64,000 bases of DNA from Gaetbulibacter_A aestuarii (GCF_039537665.1 NZ_BAABAY010000002.1:372001-436000); one strand, 5' to 3'; shown: positions 34,975 through 44,143, numbered from the stretch's first letter. Translations and numbers: made by a program. Notes: generated by a model not told the origin, from the sequence alone.

Positions 34975-35595
34975 ATGATGACTATCGCAATCATAGGAAC
35001 CGGAAATGTTGGCGGAGCTCTTGCTACAAAGTTCTCTGAGGCCGGACATACTATTTATCTCGGTGTTCGAAACATTTCTGATTTTAAGGGAGCATCTTTG
35101 TTACAAAATGCCAATACCACGGTACATGACATAAAAGAAGCCGTGAATAAAGCTCAAATTATTGTACTGGCTACGCCGGCATTTTTAGCTGATCAAGTGG
35201 CTAAATCCCTTGGGAATACCAACGGCAAAATTATTATAGATGCCATGAATATCATCATGGGCAAAGGACCTCAGGGATTTACGAATACCACGGATGCTAT
35301 TTTGAACAATACGGAAACACGGGATGTGGTAAAATGTTTTAATACAACGGGATTTAACAATATGGAAAATCCGGTTTATGGTGGTCATCGCATTGATAAT
35401 TTTGTTGCCGGCGATAGTCATAAAGCGAAGGAAGTTGCTAAAAAACTATCGCTTGATATTGGTTTTGAAACGTGTTATGATATTGGAGGTAATGATAAAT
35501 TCCAGCTTATGGAGCAATTTGCCTGGTTTTGGATCAATCTGGCCATGTTCCAGGGTCAGGGTCGTGAGATCGCTTTCAAAATATTGAAACGTTAA
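34975..35595 (+). CDS. NADPH-dependent F420 reductase-like oxidoreductase
   Basis: A 206-residue Rossmann protein: TIAIIGTGNVGGALATKFSE (GxGxxG at residues 7-13), GVRN at the end of beta-2 for NADP preference, and VVKCFNTTGFNNMENPVYGG in the middle, as in the NADPH-dependent F420 reductase/NAD(P)-binding 10 group. F420 itself is not expected in this phylum, so the substrate is open. It begins directly after the DJ-1 stop, in the HxlR-facing operon. Confidence 0.88.
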   Translation: MMTIAIIGTGNVGGALATKFSEAGHTIYLGVRNISDFKGASLLQNANTTVHDIKEAVNKAQIIVLATPAFLADQVAKSLGNTNGKIIIDAMNIIMGKGPQGFTNTTDAILNNTETRDVVKCFNTTGFNNMENPVYGGHRIDNFVAGDSHKAKEVAKKLSLDIGFETCYDIGGNDKFQLMEQFAWFWINLAMFQGQGREIAFKILKR

Positions 35596-35953
35596 CCCAT
35601 TTTGGTTGAAACTATTTGAAGTGACTATAATCACTTAACCATCACACGTAGGTCATTGTAAACCTCATAGTTTCGCTATACATTTGATGTATCAAGTTAG
35701 CGATAAAGGATTAACTGGAAACAGTTGGATTGCATTAATTCTGATTTTGAAACTTGGTTTATTTTTTCGAAAATAACCTCTGGGATGAATTAGTTTTTCT
35801 GTGATGGTCGTCAGAAGATTTAGGTTGGAAGATAACATCGTAATAACTGTAGCTTGAAGTTTAAAATTTTACCTTATACGTGGGATTTTAGATTAGGGGG
35901 GAATCTTGGATTCCCCCTTACTGTTTTAAAGGTGTCAATATTTTTTAGAAATT
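35596..35953. other. intergenic region, no gene seen
   Basis: 358 bases with stops in all frames at short intervals and no RNA gene recognised. It holds a small dyad AGTGA-N6-TCACT (35619-35634) and a strong hairpin, GGGGGAATC (35897-35905) with GATTCCCCC (35909-35917), 36 bases before the next ATG and without a T run. Confidence 0.6.
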
Positions 35954-36871
35954 ATGGAATCACCTGCTACTTCGCCATTAGTATGGCAGATAGACGATCA
36001 TGACTTAGTCATTTCAAATCCAAAAAAGATTTATTGGCCCGGTGAAGGCATTAGTAAACTTGAGCTTTTAGAGTACTACAAGGCGATGGCGCCTACACTT
36101 TTACCATATTTCAAAGAACGCCCTTTTACGGTTCAATTTTTTCCACGTGGTATCAACGATTTCTCCTATTACAAACGAAATTTTGATGAAGAATCCGATC
36201 ATTATGATCATTTTACTACGGCATCCTACGATGAGATCAGTCAGCATAAAAGTATTCAGGTTCCTTTATTAGATAAGGCCATAGGTTTGTTATGGCTAGC
36301 CTCAAAAGGTGGTATAGAATTTCACCTCTGGGGTTCAAAAATGCCGGATTATGAATATCCTGATATGGTTATTTTCGATCTGGATATAAGTCCGAAAACC
36401 AATTTTAAAAAGGTGCTCGAGGCCGCCTTACATCTCCGCGATTTGTTGAAGGAGCACGGATTGAAATCTTTTTCCAAAACTTCAGGAGGCAAGGGGCTGC
36501 ATGTTTATGTTCCGATCAAAGCAAAATACAGTTTTGAATTTGTTCGGGAATGGGCAAAAACCATCGATCAGGAATTAATGGATCGCTATCCCCGATTAAT
36601 TACCTCAGAACGACAGGGTCAAAAAACCCATGCCGGAGATAAAGTAACTATTGATTATATGCAAAATGTGATTAGCCGGAATACCGCGGCACCGTATACG
36701 GTGCGAGCCTTCAAAAAAGCTCCTGTTTCCGCCCCAATTTCCTGGGAGGAAGTAGCCAAAGCCCATATAACACCGGCAGATTTTACGATAAAGAACATGC
36801 CAGAACGCTTGCAAAATATTGGTGATATTTTTAAACCGGTCCTCACCTTAAAGCAGGATGTATCTCTTTGA
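35954..36871 (+). CDS. stand-alone LigD polymerase-domain protein (primase-polymerase)
   Basis: A 305-residue archaeo-eukaryotic primase-type domain, the polymerase part of NHEJ LigD. KIYWPGEGISKLELLEYY at the N-terminus, the catalytic DLD (D142, D144) in IFDLDISP, and SGGKGLHVYVP are diagnostic; ISRNTAAPYTVRA near the end is also typical. Neither a ligase domain nor Ku lies beside it, unlike mycobacterial LigD. It could fill gaps with ribo- or deoxynucleotides in repair with partners elsewhere. Flanked on both sides by strong hairpins (35897-35917, 36894-36917). Confidence 0.93.
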   Translation: MESPATSPLVWQIDDHDLVISNPKKIYWPGEGISKLELLEYYKAMAPTLLPYFKERPFTVQFFPRGINDFSYYKRNFDEESDHYDHFTTASYDEISQHKSIQVPLLDKAIGLLWLASKGGIEFHLWGSKMPDYEYPDMVIFDLDISPKTNFKKVLEAALHLRDLLKEHGLKSFSKTSGGKGLHVYVPIKAKYSFEFVREWAKTIDQELMDRYPRLITSERQGQKTHAGDKVTIDYMQNVISRNTAAPYTVRAFKKAPVSAPISWEEVAKAHITPADFTIKNMPERLQNIGDIFKPVLTLKQDVSL

Positions 36872-36893
36872 TTTACAAAACATTTTCAATACG

Positions 36894-36917
36894 GAGGGCG
36901 GTTTTTAAACCGCCCTC
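36894..36917 (+). terminator. strong hairpin after ligD-Pol gene
   Basis: GAGGGCGGTTT pairs perfectly with AAACCGCCCTC around a TT loop, 23 bases after the stop. It lacks a T run, so termination is likely but not assured; it could act on transcripts from either strand. Confidence 0.5.
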
Positions 36918-37040
36918 TTACGAACAAGTGATTATTTTGTATCCATCATTATTAATTAATCATGAAGAACAATGTAACCAGGATATAAAATAACTTGCTC
37001 TATAACTGCCTCTCATTCACAGACTCACCTTTTAAAACGT

Positions 37041-37544
37041 TTAGAATACTGAAGCAGCTTTTTTATTGATTTTTAGCTTTGCCAATTCCGACAACTTCTT
37101 GTCGATTCGTTTTTCTTCGTCGACTAACTCGTGCAGAGACGCTGCAATTTTCCCTTCTCCAATTTCATCTGCATAGGTGGCCAGGGTGCCCAGGGTTTCC
37201 ATATTGTTATGGTTCAATCGTTGGATAGATTCCAAAACAACGACATCCTTTACAAAACTATCGGTTGTTTTAGCCAACAATTTATTGGTTTCTTTGATGA
37301 TGGAGTGACAGCACTCATCCTTTTCACCTTTGGGTTTAATTTCAAATTTTGACAGAAAATCGTATAATCTCAGACTTTGTTTTGATGCAGAACTCAATTC
37401 GAGATCAATGATCTGTTTTAAGCCTTCATTTGTAACCTGTTTTTGCATCTTTGGCAATTCTTTTTGCTCCTTTATTGATGCGTTATATAATTCGCGTCCT
37501 CTAACGAGGAAAACGTCTTTTAAATTTTCAATGCGCTTTGTCAT
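37041..37544 (-). CDS. DUF892 ferritin-like protein (YciE/YciF type)
   Basis: A 167-residue helical-bundle protein. ENLKDVFLVRGRELYNASIKEQKELPKM matches the start of YciF-like DUF892 proteins, and LNHNNMETLGTLATYADEIG with a late LHELVDEEKRID carries the Glu and His pattern of ferritin-like folds. These proteins are induced by general stress and osmotic shock in other bacteria. A Cys pair (ECCHS) in the middle is unusual. Own promoter not identified. Confidence 0.82.
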   Translation of the reverse strand: MTKRIENLKDVFLVRGRELYNASIKEQKELPKMQKQVTNEGLKQIIDLELSSASKQSLRLYDFLSKFEIKPKGEKDECCHSIIKETNKLLAKTTDSFVKDVVVLESIQRLNHNNMETLGTLATYADEIGEGKIAASLHELVDEEKRIDKKLSELAKLKINKKAASVF

Positions 37545-37660
37545 GACTTCTTTACTTTTTATGAAACTTTTAATTTTACAGTAAGTTAGGTCTTATCTTT
37601 CTTAAAACGAATGACTTTCATAGTCCTGATGTGGGATATTTAATGGTTTTTATTCGTTAG

Positions 37661-38350
37661 TTAATTATACATCTGAGAGGTTTTCTTCAAGGCCTTTTGA
37701 TCTAGAATATGAATTTTATGGCCATCAGTATCGATCCAGCCATCAGCTCTAAATTCCGACAATAAACGATTGACAGTTTCTCTCACGGTTCCGATAAGTC
37801 CGGCAAGATCTTTTCGGTTAATACTGATCTCGGAGGCATCTTGATGCATGCCATTAAATTTAGTATCCAAATATAATAGGGCATCTGCTAACCGACCTCG
37901 AACCGGTTTGTAGGCAATTTGAGAAGCCTTGGCTTCCATTTGTCGTACGTAAATAATCATTTTATCCAGAAAATGTTCAAAAAACTCAGGGTGTTCCTTC
38001 AAGGCTTCCTGAAAATCTCTTTTGTAAATAAAAAATATGATGGTTTCTTCCAATGCGACACCAGAGCCGGAATGACGGCTATTTAGTGCCAGGTCGCCAT
38101 AACTCAGAATATCGCCTTCAGTGGCAATATGAGTAATAAAATCGCGACCACCACAACTGGATTTGCTAACTTTTACTTTACCTTTTTTTATCAAATAAAT
38201 ACCCTGAGGCGAACTGCCTTCAAAATAAACAACCTGACCTTTTTTGAATACCAAAGTATCCTTGTTTTCAAAAAGATCAAATTCTAACAAGGTCTTTTCA
38301 GATTCGTCCGAATAACCATTTATGGATAGTGTCTCCTCTGTTTTCCACAT
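37661..38350 (-). CDS. Crp/Fnr family transcriptional regulator
   Basis: A 229-residue regulator: cyclic-nucleotide-like beta-roll (VYFEGSSPQGIYLIKKGKVKV, GDILSYGDLAL), long dimer helix, and a C-terminal winged helix (INRKDLAGLIGTVRETVNRLLSEF) of Fnr type. The four-Cys N-terminal iron-sulfur motif of E. coli FNR is absent; a single Cys in SSCGGRD is present. FNR-like boxes lie in the gap upstream (38446) and 5.6 kb away (44016), and the adjacent operons look like its regulon. Confidence 0.92.
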   Translation of the reverse strand: MWKTEETLSINGYSDESEKTLLEFDLFENKDTLVFKKGQVVYFEGSSPQGIYLIKKGKVKVSKSSCGGRDFITHIATEGDILSYGDLALNSRHSGSGVALEETIIFFIYKRDFQEALKEHPEFFEHFLDKMIIYVRQMEAKASQIAYKPVRGRLADALLYLDTKFNGMHQDASEISINRKDLAGLIGTVRETVNRLLSEFRADGWIDTDGHKIHILDQKALKKTSQMYN

Positions 38351-38445
38351 GATCTTGCAATTTTGGTGATGTCGTTAAAGATATTTAATAGCTCCTGATC
38401 CTAAAATGATTATCATCAAGTTACCTGATTTTAGTTGTTCACTAA

Positions 38446-38459
38446 TTGATTTATATCAC
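38446..38459. promoter_or_regulatory. FNR/CRP-like site upstream of baeRF operon
   Basis: TTGAT-TTAT-ATCAC differs from the FNR consensus TTGAT-N4-ATCAA at one position. It is in the 252-bp gap between the Crp/Fnr gene and the baeRF gene, together with a shorter palindrome ATGATTATCAT (38406-38416). Confidence 0.55.
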
Positions 38460-38602
38460 TAAAAATCATTTCGGAAGTCACTTTTTTAAATGAAATGAAC
38501 CGTGATAAAAGTGGTTCAGAATGAGACTTATGTCCTATGTTTTCAAGGGAATCTCAGCTAACTTTAAAGGACATCATTGTGTAACCCAAATAAGTTGTTT
38601 CC

Positions 38603-39757
38603 ATGAAAAATTTAAATAAAAAAATCATAGAAGATCTGGCTTCAGTACATCATGCTGAATGTATTTCTGTATATATCCCAACCCATCGCTACGGATCAGC
38701 GGTTTTGGAACAGGAAGATCATTTGCGTTTGAAAAATGAACTGCGAAACCTAAAAGATATTTTACAAGCATTAGGTTTTCAGGATAAGGTAATTACCGAA
38801 AAAATAAAACCAATAACCAGGCTGATAGATGACAATGCGTTTTGGCGCGAACAATCTGCAGGACTAGCTATTTTTTTATCTGATACTGTTTTTGAAACCA
38901 TCAGGCTCAATTTTTCACCGGAATCCTTCGTGTATGTGAATGCCTCATTTTATTTAAAACCACTGATCGTGCATTATGCTGAGCCTTTCGATTTTTATAT
39001 TTTACAGCTTGAATCTGATAAGGCAAAATTGTTTGAAATTGAAAATGACACGATCACAGAACGGGTGATAGAGGATCTTATGCCTTTGGTTCTTGAAGAA
39101 ACAGTAGGCTATGATTTCAAAGAGAACCATTTGCAATACCACAGTGTGCAGCAAGGCAGCAAAACGTTACAAATGCATGGTTCGGGTGCTGGAAAAGATG
39201 ATTCAGGATTGGAAATTCAAAAATTTTTCAGAGCTGTGAATAAAGGTATTCTACCGATATTGAATACGGCGCAAAGACCACTTGTTATTTGCGGTCTGGA
39301 GCATTTATGTGCAACGTATAAAAAGATCAATTCGTATCCAGGTTTGTTTCATAAATTCCTACCGAATCTAAAACCAGATGAAAATTTAGAAGTTCTAAAA
39401 GCTAAAGCGCAACACGTGTTGGCGCCATTAAGAAGAACACGTTTCCAAAATGACCTAAAATCTTTTAAAGATAAGCTCTACACCCCTGAAACAGCCTTTG
39501 ATATGAAAACGATATTTAAGGCGATGTTCCACAAAAAAGTGGCCATTTTATTTTTAGAAAAAGGCTATGAAAGTTGGGGAACTTTCAATCCCGAAACCAA
39601 TGATCTGGTTATTGCCAAAAAACATGTGTCGCCCAATGTAAGCCTAACCAATTTGGCTTGCGTTACCCTGTTTTTGCAAGGCAGAAAAATCTATGAATTA
39701 GATAGGGAAGATCTGCCATTTTCCGCTTCATCATGGAACGCCATTTTGTACCAATAA
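38603..39757 (+). CDS. baeRF-family protein (bacterial release-factor-like)
   Basis: A 384-residue cytoplasmic protein. ISVYIPTHRYGS near the N-terminus, AIFLSDTVFETIRL, and the middle part around PLVICGLEHLCATYKK fit the bacterial archaeo-eukaryotic release-factor-like (baeRF) families that act on ribosomes or stress-bound tRNA by inference only. There is no GGQ peptide-release motif that I can see. It is 17 bases upstream of the erythromycin-esterase gene and likely part of one operon. The subfamily (baeRF3 or 7) is uncertain. Confidence 0.65.
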   Translation: MKNLNKKIIEDLASVHHAECISVYIPTHRYGSAVLEQEDHLRLKNELRNLKDILQALGFQDKVITEKIKPITRLIDDNAFWREQSAGLAIFLSDTVFETIRLNFSPESFVYVNASFYLKPLIVHYAEPFDFYILQLESDKAKLFEIENDTITERVIEDLMPLVLEETVGYDFKENHLQYHSVQQGSKTLQMHGSGAGKDDSGLEIQKFFRAVNKGILPILNTAQRPLVICGLEHLCATYKKINSYPGLFHKFLPNLKPDENLEVLKAKAQHVLAPLRRTRFQNDLKSFKDKLYTPETAFDMKTIFKAMFHKKVAILFLEKGYESWGTFNPETNDLVIAKKHVSPNVSLTNLACVTLFLQGRKIYELDREDLPFSASSWNAILYQ

Positions 39758-39774
39758 AATAACATGTTTTTATC

Positions 39775-41115
39775 ATGAGAACTCAAACTGAAAATTCGAA
39801 AAGCGCTGTAAAGCGATCCGAAGCTGTAATTAATAAAATCAAAGGGCGTGCTCAAACTCTGAACAAACCCCGAGATCTGGATGCATTAATAGAACAAATA
39901 GGCGATGCCAAATATGTACTTTTAGGAGAAGCTACACACGGCACGCATGAATTTTATTTGTGGCGGGCTATCCTTACCAAACGGTTGATAGAAGAAAAAG
40001 GCTTTTCTTTTGTTGGGGTTGAAGGGGATAGTCCGGATTGTTATCGCGTTAACCGATATGTTAAGCACTATGATGGTCATGCTAAGAATGCTTATGAGAC
40101 CATTCGTGAATTTAACCGCTGGCCAACCTGGATGTGGGCGAACTGGGAGGTTATTGAGTTTATTGACTGGCTGAAAGATTTCAACAATAAAAAATCGACC
40201 AAGCATAAAGTTGGATTTTATGGTCTTGATGTTTATAGTTTAGGGGAATCGCTAGATGCTTTAATGAAATACCTCAAAAACACAGATATTAAAGCCTATT
40301 TAAAAGCGATGGAAGCTGTGAAGTGCTTTGAGCCCTTTGGATTTGAAGGTACTGATTATGCCAGAGCGACGTGGCTTATCCCCAAGACCTGTGAAACAGA
40401 AGTGGTTGATTTATTGCGGGATATTAGAAGTAAAATAACAACTTATAATACCGATCCTGAAGCCGTTTTCAATACGGAACAAAATGCCATGGTTGCCGTG
40501 AATGCGGAGCGATATTATCGCACTATGATGAAGGGTGGCGGTGCTTCCTGGAATGTTAGAGATCGGCATATGGTAGAAACCTTGGAGCGTTTAATGGATT
40601 TTCATGGCGATGATGCAAAAGCTATTGTTTGGGCGCATAATACCCATGTGGGTGATGCCCGGGCAACTGATATGAGCAAGCAAGGCATGGTTAACATTGG
40701 AGAACTGGTTTCGGTATATCATGATGCGGATGAGGTCTTCAAGATTGGTTTTGGAACTTATAAAGGCACGGTAATCGCCGGTAGGAACTGGGGTGATCCT
40801 ATGGAGATCATGGAAGTTCCTAAAGCCTCCGAAGATAGTTGGGAGTCTATTTTACACGAAGCCGGAGCAGGAGAGAACCTGGTATTTACCACCAAAGGCT
40901 GGCATGATGATCACGATTTTGATAAGCGATTTAAACATCGGGCTATTGGTGTGGTCTATCAACCGGAATACGAGCAATTTGGTAATTATGTTCCTAGTGA
41001 TATTCCTTTGCGATACGATGCGTTTATTCATATAGACAAAACGTCTGCATTACATCCGGTGCATCTAGAACCCGACGGACATCAAATACCGGAAACTTAT
41101 CCCTGGGGCGTATAA
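39775..41115 (+). CDS. erythromycin esterase family protein
   Basis: A 446-residue EreA/EreB-like hydrolase. The essential His is in LLGEATHGTHEFY, with VGVEGDSPDCYRVN and WAHNTHVGDARAT carrying the other catalytic residues. Family members open macrolide lactones, but most chromosomal copies near phosphoribosyltransferases have other, unknown substrates, so a resistance role should not be assumed. The 3' end overlaps the convergent phosphoribosyltransferase gene by 19 bases. Confidence 0.88.
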   Translation: MRTQTENSKSAVKRSEAVINKIKGRAQTLNKPRDLDALIEQIGDAKYVLLGEATHGTHEFYLWRAILTKRLIEEKGFSFVGVEGDSPDCYRVNRYVKHYDGHAKNAYETIREFNRWPTWMWANWEVIEFIDWLKDFNNKKSTKHKVGFYGLDVYSLGESLDALMKYLKNTDIKAYLKAMEAVKCFEPFGFEGTDYARATWLIPKTCETEVVDLLRDIRSKITTYNTDPEAVFNTEQNAMVAVNAERYYRTMMKGGGASWNVRDRHMVETLERLMDFHGDDAKAIVWAHNTHVGDARATDMSKQGMVNIGELVSVYHDADEVFKIGFGTYKGTVIAGRNWGDPMEIMEVPKASEDSWESILHEAGAGENLVFTTKGWHDDHDFDKRFKHRAIGVVYQPEYEQFGNYVPSDIPLRYDAFIHIDKTSALHPVHLEPDGHQIPETYPWGV

Positions 41116-41756
41116 TTCATCTTTTGATTGTTCTTATTCTCTTTTAAAAGTTGAATGGCTTCCATATCTGAAACCGCTGAAAAATCCTGGTAAAATGCCC
41201 CTACAGCATAGAAATTATCAGGTTGCAACAGGCAAACCACCTTAGAAACATCATTGGAGTTTTGAAGTTTTGTCAACGCTGATTTAGACGACACAGGTAT
41301 GGCAATAATGATCGCTTTTGGTTTTTCTTTAGCCAGTAGTTTTACCGTTGCTAAAATGGTATTTCCCGTGGCAATACCATCGTCTACAACAATCAGGGTT
41401 TTGCCCTTAAGTTTCAAAGGTTCATCCCCCTGATAATACAAATTCATTTTGTCTTTTAAGGCAGTTCGCAGATGTTTTATTTCTTCCTGGATATAAGCCG
41501 GAGATACTGATCTGGAGGCTTCGGGATCAAGAATTTTACTTTTTAAACTTACCGCACCAATGGCATATTCCCGGTTATATGGATGTCCTATTTTTTTAGT
41601 AAGAACAATATCTAAGGGAAGATTGAGGGCTCTGGCAATAATGGCACCTATGGGTAAACCGCCGCGGGGTACAGCCAACACCACTGAATTTGTGTTCTTA
41701 TAATCGCCTAAAGCCGCCGCTAATAAATGGCCCGCTTGAATTCTATCAGTAAACAT
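41097..41756 (-). CDS. phosphoribosyltransferase
   Basis: About 219 residues from ATG 41756 (MFTDRIQAG); the longer frame to 41795 runs into the upstream gene. The PRPP-binding loop is LIVVDDGIATGNT, and LAVPRGGLPIGAIIA carries the early PRTase strand. It belongs to the set fused in some actinobacteria to hydrolase or erythromycin-esterase domains; here all three are separate neighbours. Substrate unknown, probably not a standard salvage base. It starts 11 bases after the stop of the hydrolase gene. Confidence 0.88.
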   Translation of the reverse strand: MFTDRIQAGHLLAAALGDYKNTNSVVLAVPRGGLPIGAIIARALNLPLDIVLTKKIGHPYNREYAIGAVSLKSKILDPEASRSVSPAYIQEEIKHLRTALKDKMNLYYQGDEPLKLKGKTLIVVDDGIATGNTILATVKLLAKEKPKAIIIAIPVSSKSALTKLQNSNDVSKVVCLLQPDNFYAVGAFYQDFSAVSDMEAIQLLKENKNNQKMNYTPQG

Positions 41757-41767
41757 AATTTTAATTT

Positions 41768-42415
41768 TTAAGGAGTTAAATAGTTTTGAAACCATCTGAT
41801 CGACGTTTCGGTAACCTGTTCCAGTTTTCCGGGCTCTTCAAATAAATGGGTAGCACCGGGTATAATTTCAAGTTTGGCACTATTGGGCAACAATCGAAAG
41901 GCAACCTGATTTAGTGGAATTACTTGCCGGTCCCAACCGCCAACTAATAACAGTACGGAAGCCGAAACATTTTTTATAAGCTGAGCATCGGCAAGGTCCG
42001 GGCGGCCACCACGAGATACTACCGCCTTAATGTGCGATCTTAAAGCGCCGGCTGCGTTCAGGGCTGATGCAGCGCCGGTACTTGCTCCAAAATATCCAAT
42101 AGGAAGATCTTTAAGAGGTTCCTGATTATGGGCCCATTCCGTAGCCGTTATAAGACGTTCACTTAACATCCGGATATCAAATCGGTTGCTATAAATTTGA
42201 TCCTCTTCCGGCGTTAAAAGATCAAAAAGTAAAGTAGCAAAATCATGATCGTTTAATTTGTTTGATACCGATTGATTTCGTGGACTCAAATGGCTACTGC
42301 CACTTCCATGGGAAAAAATAACCAATCCTTTGGCATCTACGGGAATGGTTAATATACCCTGAAGTTCCTTGTCTCCAACGGGTATTTTAATGGATTGGTG
42401 TTCTATCGTTTTCAT
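41768..42415 (-). CDS. alpha/beta hydrolase (dienelactone hydrolase-like)
   Basis: A 215-residue hydrolase: oxyanion-side VIFSHGSGSSHLSPR, nucleophile Ser in YFGASTGAASAL, Asp in LLVGGWDRQVI and His in IPGATHLFEEP. No signal peptide. It is the middle gene of PAS sensor, hydrolase and phosphoribosyltransferase, with a 31-bp gap from the sensor gene. In other bacteria such hydrolases are fused to phosphoribosyltransferases, which supports a joint pathway. Substrate unknown. Confidence 0.88.
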   Translation of the reverse strand: MKTIEHQSIKIPVGDKELQGILTIPVDAKGLVIFSHGSGSSHLSPRNQSVSNKLNDHDFATLLFDLLTPEEDQIYSNRFDIRMLSERLITATEWAHNQEPLKDLPIGYFGASTGAASALNAAGALRSHIKAVVSRGGRPDLADAQLIKNVSASVLLLVGGWDRQVIPLNQVAFRLLPNSAKLEIIPGATHLFEEPGKLEQVTETSIRWFQNYLTP

Positions 42416-42446
42416 ACTTAATTTTTTTAGTCTGACTTATTAAACG

Positions 42447-43913
42447 TTATTCAGCTGATTTGGAGGTCTTGGTCTTACCTTTTTTGGTCTGAGATCGTTT
42501 ATAACCTATCACAGTTCGCGATTCCATGTCTTTTCTCTCAAGATCCTCTTCCAACTTTTTATACACGCTGATGTCTTTTATGGTAACAACAACGGCAACC
42601 ACAATATTCTGACTATTGACTATAGGTCGACCACTAAGTAAAACTCTTCGTTTCTCTTTGGTTTCCAGATTTTTGAGGATCACGTCAACATCATTGGTGA
42701 TCTCACCTGTTAAAGCGCGTTGTGCAGGCAATTCCTGAGATGGAAATGTGGTCTTTCCATCCGGATAGAATACTTCAAAATGATCGGAAAAATCAAAGGA
42801 GATACTGTAATCATCTTCGATCTTAAACAATTCATTAGCACTATAATTTGCCATAAGCACTTGCTTATCCGAATTAGCAACAATAACGCCATCACTGATA
42901 TTCTCAAGGATCATATTCAGTTTTTGCTGACTTTCTAGTAATTCATTGCGTTCTTCCTCAGCTTCCTGTTTTAATTCAAGTTCTTCGGTAATATCCCGAA
43001 CAACGGCATAAATGAGTCCGGTACTTTTATCCAGGGTTGCATTCCAGGTAAGCCATTTGGTTGAACCATCTTTACAAATCCATCGATTTTTAAAATTGAT
43101 AATATCCTTACCTTCATCCAAAGTCTTAATCTCTTCAAAAGTTCGCGTAAGATCTTCAGACAAAATAAAGGATGAAAAAGGCTTTGCTAATAGTTCAGAA
43201 GTCGTGTATCCCAATATATTGCTTAATGAAGGATTCACTCTTACGAAGGAAGTTTTATCGGCAATAACAAGACTATCAATGGACAGGTCAAAGAACGTGT
43301 TGGCGGCCTTAAGAGACTGCTCTGTTTTTTTTCGCTCGGTGATATCGGTTGAGATCGATCCAATGGCGTAGATGCGGTTTGTGTTGTCGAATAATGGAAA
43401 TTTTACAGAGAGATAAATATGCTCGCCATCTTGTTGTTCCATAGTTTCCTCTATGTGAATTTCTTTTTCTTCCTTGATGACCTCCATATCGGAATTTCGA
43501 TAGCGATCGGCAACAGCTTTCGGCAGAAAATCGTGATTGGTTTTTCCAATAAGGTCTTCGGCTTTGGACTGAAACAATTTTTGGTATTGATTGTTTACCA
43601 AAAGGTATTCGCCATTCAATTTTTTAACAGAGATGGGGTTGGAGGTATTATCTATAATAGACTGAAGTAGTTTTTTACTTTTTATTAAGTCTAACTCATA
43701 TTGTTTTTTAATCTTCAATTGGTGTTTCAGCATAAAAAAAACGGTAGTGAGCATACCGATGGAAAGTATAATAAGTCCGAATAATACCCAGTGCCAGGCT
43801 ACGTTTTCAGTTAGTGAAGCGATCTGGTTAAGATAAATGATACCGATTGCAATAATTACAACAAGATTAATGATATAACCGGTTGTGATCCGAATTTTTG
43901 CTGAAATTTTCAC
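42447..43913 (-). CDS. membrane PAS-domain sensor without kinase domain
   Basis: A 488-residue protein. Two N-terminal membrane segments (about residues 11-32 and 42-64) are followed by three PAS domains (about 80-195, 205-315, 330-455), each ending in the PAS-associated Thr-Asp or Asp motif such as STDITERKK and VRDITEELEL. The C-terminus is a basic tail (KRSQTKKGKTKT) with no HisKA, HATPase, GGDEF or receiver domain. The gene is complete, so it is either a kinase-less sensor acting by protein contacts or a truncated kinase. A perfect FNR-like palindrome lies about 100 bases upstream. Confidence 0.88.
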   Translation of the reverse strand: MKISAKIRITTGYIINLVVIIAIGIIYLNQIASLTENVAWHWVLFGLIILSIGMLTTVFFMLKHQLKIKKQYELDLIKSKKLLQSIIDNTSNPISVKKLNGEYLLVNNQYQKLFQSKAEDLIGKTNHDFLPKAVADRYRNSDMEVIKEEKEIHIEETMEQQDGEHIYLSVKFPLFDNTNRIYAIGSISTDITERKKTEQSLKAANTFFDLSIDSLVIADKTSFVRVNPSLSNILGYTTSELLAKPFSSFILSEDLTRTFEEIKTLDEGKDIINFKNRWICKDGSTKWLTWNATLDKSTGLIYAVVRDITEELELKQEAEEERNELLESQQKLNMILENISDGVIVANSDKQVLMANYSANELFKIEDDYSISFDFSDHFEVFYPDGKTTFPSQELPAQRALTGEITNDVDVILKNLETKEKRRVLLSGRPIVNSQNIVVAVVVTIKDISVYKKLEEDLERKDMESRTVIGYKRSQTKKGKTKTSKSAE

Positions 43914-44015
43914 CTTAAAAGAGATTAAATGAAACGCGTTTTACTTTGTAAACTAAAGGGGTTTACCCTCAAGTTTTAAGGGTCTTAGTAAAGCTATTAA
44001 ATGTTGAAGGGAGAT

Positions 44016-44035
44016 AAAATGATGAATATCATTTT
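44016..44035. promoter_or_regulatory. perfect FNR/CRP-like palindrome upstream of PAS operon
   Basis: AAAATGAT-GAAT-ATCATTTT is an 8-bp perfect inverted repeat around 4 bases, with the TGAT-N4-ATCA core of Crp/Fnr sites. It lies 103 bases upstream of the PAS gene ATG. Confidence 0.6.
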
Positions 44036-44143
44036 GATAGCATGTTTAGGATTTAAATACGCTTGTTTTGAGATTCTTCGCTTCATTTCATTTCGCTCTG
44101 AATGACAATCCATTTTTTCATTACCAGAATAGGAACGATGTGG

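Noticed and set aside
39775..41115. macrolide-resistance gene call for the erythromycin-esterase family protein
   Set aside because: The family is broad and the neighbourhood (baeRF, PRTase, hydrolase, Crp/Fnr sites) points to stress metabolism; resistance cannot be inferred from the motifs.
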